A stretch of DNA of 64,000 nucleotides, from assembly GCA_965153455.1 (NCBI GenBank), contig OZ234494.1:11780001-11844000 (forward strand). Direction: 5' to 3'. The position numbers and the translations under genes are program-made. The stretch comes from Sphagnum compactum (Eukaryota > Bryophyta > Sphagnopsida > Sphagnales). Positions 58,237 to 64,000 of this stretch are shown here, piece by piece. The notes beneath the pieces are model-generated. The model saw nothing but the letters and a program-made list of their open reading frames with translations. It did not search any database and had not been told where the DNA came from. The stretch's first letter is position 1. Every line of letters begins with the position of its first letter.

Positions 58237-58504
58237 TGCAATTTGAAATGGAGCGGTCCACATAGAAGAAACTGAACTCAGCAGCACCTATATTAGCTTT
58301 GATGATATTGATGCTCTAGATGTGTTGTCAATGGAGTGGCCTGTAGTTATAGCTATTGAGGATGCTAAGGTGGAACTTGCTGATGGGCTTGTTGTTGATG
58401 TATCAAAACAACATTTTGTTGTTAGGCCTGAGGTTACAATTGAGGTTGCTATTGTTGGGGCATTTGCTAAGAATCTGTTGAGGAATTTGCTATTGGGTAG
58501 TTGA
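58237..58504 (+). other. Open stretch of unclear origin
   Basis: A plus-strand open stretch of ~89 codons has sense unlike the surrounding noise: ETELSSTYISFDDIDALDVL, then MEWPVVIAIEDAKVELADGL, and ends LLLGS*. It is acidic with alternating hydrophobics. I do not recognise it. It could be a gene fragment or part of a transposon 5' region. Confidence 0.25.
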
Positions 58505-58616
58505 CACAGCCTGCAATTGTTGTTGCTGGAGTTCTAGTTGATGTTGATTTTGTAACTAATGCCTGAACATGTCTTGAAGCCCTAAATTCCTCAAAACCTA
58601 AAAAACTTAAACCTTA

Positions 58617-58870
58617 ATGAACGCAAACCTGTCGCTAGTGGTTTTTTGTGAGGTTTTGGTGACTGGCGCCGCGTTGTCGTCGTCGTCGACGAAGAAGGAA
58701 GATTGCCACTTTGGCTGCCCTGCTCTCCCGGCTGCTGGGGCCCGTCACCGCTGTTGTTGTCAGGCCGCCAGGAGCAAGCAGCATCGGGGACGCGATGGAC
58801 GAGGAGGGCGAGCGAGCTTCGTGGTGCTGCTCTTCGCGCCCCCTGCTCGCTTCTGCAGCTCCGTTGCTAT
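58617..58870. other. GC- and CpG-rich patch
   Basis: Sharply more GC-rich than its flanks, with a GTCGTC run (58676-58690), GGCGCC, and CGCG words. Several frames on both strands stay open because AT-type stops are rare in such sequence. It may be the 5' UTR/promoter of the LINE read leftward from here, or a relic of a CpG-rich host promoter. Confidence 0.5.
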
Positions 58871-61428
58871 TTTTTTTTCCTTTGTTTTTCACGCACTCCA
58901 ACATTTGCTGTTGCTCCCTGCTTCACTCAAACGTTGTTCCTTCTCATAGCAGAGTCCACCATTCCATCCTCTACTACCCTAAAGAATAAGCACCAGCATA
59001 GAAAACCAGCTAAAAGAAAAAAAAATTGAGTTAGTAGAATGGCACTTGCTGCTTCTGCTCAGTTCTGCTTCTGCTTCCACTTGTCCATATCTTTGTCTTT
59101 AACTTCACTAGGAAGAAACTAGTCATTTTTAACCAACCAATTTGCAATTGCATATCATTTTCAATTTTGATACAATTATAATTTTTAATTTAAAAAATCC
59201 ATGTGGAATTTTGAAATTCTTGAATGGAATTAGAATCGGTTTTTAATTGAACTGGGACAACACCATGTTGACCACATATGGTTTGATGACATGGTATATA
59301 TTTACTATTACATATTATACATTTTACTTATAATTCACATGTTGACCACATGTTGACATCACATGATTTGACATCACATCACATGTTCTTCATGTCATGC
59401 ACATTTAATAACATGGCACAACCAAATTTGATTGTTTGTTTACTTTTATGAACTTCACATGTTTGCTAAATTGTTGACATGTCCCTAAGTTTGTCAAATG
59501 ATCCATGCCAATTCCCAAGACATGTTTTTTATTCCCACAAAAGAAGGTACAAGAGCTCCAAGATAAGGCTATGAAGATTTCATTAAGATGAAATAAAAGT
59601 GAAATCAATTTTTACAAACCAAAAAAAGATAGAAATTAATGCAAATTGAAGCCAATTTAATACACAAACTTAAGTCACATGATACTCATTCACATGACCC
59701 ACCATGGTTTAAACTTGGGAGGAATTGGCACTCCTTTCCCTATATTATATTATAATATGATGATGGAGACTACATCAAAGTTATAACAAAAGTTCTTGGG
59801 ACTCCCAAGTGGGAGACATGAAATTGTCAAATTGCGAGTCATGTGATTTTTCAAGCTCATAACTTCTTGGTATGAACTTTAATTCAAAATATATCAAAGA
59901 AAATTTGTAACCATTGGACATATCTTTCCAAATGTATGCAAGTTTTTATCATGGATACTTATATCATGTTGCAAAAAAATAGATATATAATCCATTAGTA
60001 TGTGGAGTTTGTAACAAAACCTTCATATGTCATGTCAACCCAACTAATTTTTAGTTAGTTCATTATTTTCTAACAAGTCACCAATTAAATGGACACATTT
60101 GGCTCCTATTAGTATGCATTCATCAACAATTTCCTTATTAAACACATGCCATGATAGTGTTGAAACATGTAAAAATATATATAGACCCACACTTATTGGG
60201 CCACATATTTTTTTCAAGTATGTCTAGTGCCTAGGAAAAATAAATCATTGGACAAAAGACCCAAATGATGCATGTACATGCATTTTTTTGTTTCACCTAA
60301 TTGGTCATTGCATGTGTTGTTGAAAACATAATGTTACATCATATCTTGCATTGCAATTGTCATTTCCACTCATATGCATTTTGCTATTCTAAAACCACCC
60401 CAAATTACATGTTCCTTTTCATCTTGACAATCCCCATTGTGTTTCATTGGAAAAATATTTGTTTTCCACAAAACAATTATGTGCACACCATATTCTTTAT
60501 GTACTCTTCAAAACCTAACAACCCCCATGGATGAATTCACAATAAAATGACAAGTTCCAAGTGTAACCAATGAAACCACCTTCAACTTTCTTGGCATCCC
60601 CAAGCATCCCTTGTTGTCACCTCAACGTAAACTTAACATTGTTGACATATCATACATTATTTTCCCTCATTTGCCTGAAATGGTTGAACACACGCATATT
60701 GTTGCCAAACCTCATTGTCCCCTTGCATCCCCTCACCATCTTGAGTTGTCTTTTTAGCATCCCTTTCATCCTCAATAATGCATTGTCATTTTTTGCATCC
60801 CTTCCCTTTGGTTGTCTTTGACATAGTTGATTTTACTTGGGGTGTCACCCAAAGTAAAAAATTCTTACCTAAAACTTTAAATTACAAATGACACCCTATT
60901 TGATCATCCTTTAAGTTCTAGGGATGTCCCTAAAAACCTAGGGATGGACATTGACAACCATAGACTTTACATATGTAATTATTCCATCAAGTGAAAACCC
61001 CTCAAATCAAGAACATAAGGAATTTGAAATATCCATAAACCTTGTTCATTCATCTTCCATGTTCAAACACATTGTAATAATGTCATTACTATTGAAATTA
61101 TATGCACCACATTTCCATGAATATTTTTCTTCACATGCATAACATAAAATCAATACATCAATAGAACCCTATATTTGTGAGGAAGGACATGATCCATGTG
61201 TACACATGTAGTTCACCACATTAGAAAGTTAATAATGTTCAATTCCCATACTAATAGTGCAAGTTGTACCAATATATTAGAGATAAAATATGGACAATTA
61301 TCATTGTTATAAAAAATATTTATGATAATTGTTCCAATTTGAGAATGTATATTAAAAATTTAACCAAAACAATCATGGAAGCTTTAACAAGGTCTATCTA
61401 CTCCAAAGTATGAAACTAAAAGTGAAGT
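58871..61428. other. AT-rich spacer
   Basis: No gene is recognised. ACATG, CACATG and TTGACATG words recur around 59250-59500 and may be traces of a diverged repeat. The open frames (60301-60821) are short and without domain signal. Confidence 0.5.
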
Positions 61429-61525
61429 GTTTCAAAATAGGGCCTTCTGGGATTTGAGGTCCCATCTTGAGGCTGATAGGCCAAGGGGGAGGGACTAAGA
61501 ATCCCAGAAGGCCCTATTTTGAAAC
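61429..61525. repeat. Perfect 26-bp-stem hairpin
   Basis: GTTTCAAAATAGGGCCTTCT plus GGGATT (61429-61454) recurs as an exact reverse complement at 61500-61525 around a 45-nt loop. A minus-strand 68-codon frame spans it but has no domain. It is probably a small foldback element. Confidence 0.9.
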
Positions 61526-64000
61526 CCTTATCTGACATAAAGAACCGGTTGAATTTTTTTTGCCTCCTTTTATGTCCGCCTTCTTCTATTGCTTTCTTTT
61601 TCTTTGGCCTAACCCTAGCCATTACTTTCCCTTACTTTCTTTATGCGCACACCTTTCTTCTTTCAACGGATAGTACAAAGTATCTTCATTTTTTTCTTTT
61701 TGTGCACGCCATTCTTCTTTCAATAGATTGTACAAGGCGTCGTCTTTTCACTTTCACTTAACAAGGTCAAAGCTGGAACATCACCATTGCCATCGCTCAA
61801 GTTCATGTGCGTCACTCACGTTCTTTATTTCTTGCTACTAACCTTTATCTCCTTCATTTTCTTTTCAATTTTTCTCCCTCATCTTCTCTCTTCTTAATCT
61901 TAGTTTTTTCAGTTTATTCTTCTCTATTTTCTTTTTTCAGTTTTTAAAAAAAAATTCTTTTGTTCATCTCCACATTTGCATTTGCCTATTTTCTTCTTGA
62001 GCATTTTTGTAACTTTTTTGTGACATTGATTTTTTTATTTTTTATTTTTTATGTGCTTCTTGTCGCCATCTTCTCTTACACGCTCTATGTTCTTTTCCTA
62101 CAACACAATTATGCAACACACTTTATCTTCTTCTTATGCAAATTTTCTAACGATCTTCATTATTTTTTTAATCTGAAGTTTTTCATTGTTGTTTCCCCTT
62201 GTTTATTCATTTCTTCCATTATGTGCGAAGTGAACCACACTTTCTTTTCTTTGTTTATCATTTTCCATGCACAACGCTTTTGAGAGCCTTCTTGGCTCTA
62301 TTAGTTTTTTATCCTCCATTTGATCTTAATTTGATTTTAAAAAAAATTCTATTTTCTCCTTCCCTTACATTTTGTACTCATCTTTTTTTTTTTTTTTTCA
62401 TTTTGTACATTATTTTCGTGGACTGAAAAATCACTTGTTACTTCTTATGCAAAGTTGATAAAATTTTGTTTTGGAAAACTTTTGATTCATATATATATAT
62501 TTTTTATTTTTTCCAGTGAAAAATGCAACATAAAAGTATAATTGGTTTTCCATTTTTCTATTTTTTTTAGAATTATGATTTCAAATTTCCAAGTGTTTTT
62601 TCCCTCCATGCTTTACAATTTTCTCTTACATTGCGATGCAAGGCCTATGTTTTGCAGCTTGAGTTTTACTTATATGTTGCATAGAGCTCTGAAGAACTTG
62701 AACTTGACCTGGATGCTACAATTCAGGATGTTGTGGGTTGCTTGAACTTTATTTGGACGATGCAATTCACGATGCTGCAAGTTTTGTTGTTTGGAGTTGA
62801 CTTGAGTTACATATTCAATTTTTGTACTTTTACAACATCTTCATTTGTAAATGTTGGACTTGGATTTGTGTTTCATATTCATTTTAAGAGTTCAAACATT
62901 TACATACTCAGATTTTTGCACTTTGAAATACATTGGGATTTAGTTTTTTTTTTCATTGTATGGGAATCTACTTTTGGAATCTGTTGTTAAAATTGGAATC
63001 TGGTTTTGGAATCTTTTGTTTAGTTTGAATTTCAAATTCAATAGATTTTGAAATTTTTATCTAAAATGAGTTAAAAGAAGATAAGAAAATCAAAAGAAAA
63101 TAAATTTTGATGTAAGTAAAAGAAAAAAAAGATTAAAATTTTAAAATTTTGAAATTTTTTTAAAAAATGAAAAAAAAAAACCTTCTAGATTTCAAAAGGC
63201 CCAATACAAGCTATACTAGACCTTCCAAAATCCGGAAGGTACAATTGACAAAAACTATAAAATTTGGACAGGCAAATGCCTTAAAAATACAAAGAAAGAA
63301 TTCGATTGGTTTTTTACGGTCATAGAAAATTGAATAGTTTTGTTTTTCCATGTGTTATGTGGAGCGATCCCTTTAACCCATGTGCAAAACCAACATCCAA
63401 CCATTGTTTTATTTTGCCACATGTGTAAGTGTTCTTTTTATTGATGGCATGGATGGGCATGTTCCAAATCTATTTCAACTCATTAAATTGTTGTTTATAT
63501 TAAACATTCTGATATTTGAGTAGTTTTTTCTTAACCACCTTTGAAAACCAATATCCATAAGTTATAACCTTTACACATGACTTGGAGTATGGTTATGTGA
63601 TATTTGTTTTAGCTTTTTATCAAGTCATTTACAATTTCAAGTATGTGTAAGTACATTTGTTCACCAACCACTTTGGTTGTGTTTGGATGCAAACAAATAT
63701 TAAGTTTAGTGATTCATGTTACTTTAAACCTATTAATATGCAATTAAACTTTAATCTTTTTTAATTAGCTATTATTTAAAAATATTTGATGTGTCTTCTT
63801 TTGAATTATTTGGTTAAATGTGGAGAAAGGTAGTTATTAGGTGAATGTTTATCACAACTTATAAAGTTTCAATCTTTTCATTTAGTATTAAATTGATGCA
63901 TGATATATTAAGGTATAATATTGATATTTTGTAATGTTAATGCCTTGCACAAGTAGTAATCGGGGGTTTGATCAAAAGGTGCATATTGAAGCCATTGTTG
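61526..64000. other. AT- and T-rich spacer
   Basis: Long T-rich, Phe/Leu-coding low-complexity sequence (61.5-62.5 kb) with a diverged ~58-bp duplication (TTTCTTCTTTCAACGGATAG near 61650 and TTCTTCTTTCAATAGATTG near 61710). The remaining part is AT-rich. No gene is supported up to the window end. Confidence 0.5.

Noticed and set aside
61526-62990. Phe/Leu-rich open frames that look like membrane proteins
   Set aside because: The DNA is T-rich low-complexity sequence; no start context, intron structure or domain supports a gene.

Overview
The window is nuclear DNA of a green plant, most likely a streptophyte with a large, repeat-rich genome. The support is: an intron-split Sec14-like gene with plant-type splice sites; several runs of the plant telomere unit TTTAGGG; a Tourist-like MITE flanked by TTA duplications; and degraded plant-type transposons (a non-LTR retrotransposon, pogo-like DNA transposons and Ty3/gypsy). 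The species cannot be named from the sequence. Most of the window is strongly AT-rich, and most long open frames in it are low-complexity or repeat-derived rather than genes.

Layout. 0-10 kb: AT-rich spacer with three blocks of degenerate short-period repeats (TTAGCC/TTAACCTAA words), a broken minus-strand gene that may be OB-fold-like (2.5-3.1 kb), and faint minus-strand LINE remains (5.6-9.8 kb). 10-19 kb: spacer with a 48-bp minisatellite, two copies of a ~335-bp dispersed repeat with a conserved TGTGTCACAC end (family B), three full and one partial copy of a ~290-bp dispersed repeat (family A, counting one copy at 22.7 kb), a 136-bp tandem duplication, and one possible exon at 16.7 kb. 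19.3-21.2 kb: decayed pogo-like DDE transposase on the minus strand. 24.1-29.8 kb: the only convincing host gene, an eight-exon Sec14/CRAL-TRIO protein of 437 residues on the plus strand, with a GC-rich upstream region. 30-47 kb: gene-free spacer with G-rich tracts, minisatellites, tandem duplications, an inverted pair of ~235-bp repeats (family C), a third family B copy and a perfect 39-bp-stem hairpin. 47.3-50.7 kb: a second decayed pogo-like copy, apparently split by a 1.37-kb AT-rich insertion with 20-bp inverted ends. 52.1-52.75 kb: a Ty3/gypsy RNase H fragment flanked by palindromic repeats. 53.7-58.1 kb: a nearly full-length LINE on the minus strand. 58.2-64 kb: a GC-rich patch, then AT-rich spacer with one 26-bp-stem hairpin.

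The LINE is the most instructive element. ORF1, endonuclease, reverse transcriptase and most of the C-terminal part lie in one continuous reading frame from 58079 to about 54085. It is interrupted by ten stop codons (eight TAG, two TAA, no TGA), and a single frameshift follows. Many of these stops sit where glutamine would be plausible, which fits C-to-T decay at CAG and CAA in methylated DNA. I found no convincing new biological system. The observations most worth following are this mutational signature with its apparently fused frame, the perfect hairpin at 39.2 kb, the family B repeat, and the paired pogo copies with their nested insertion.
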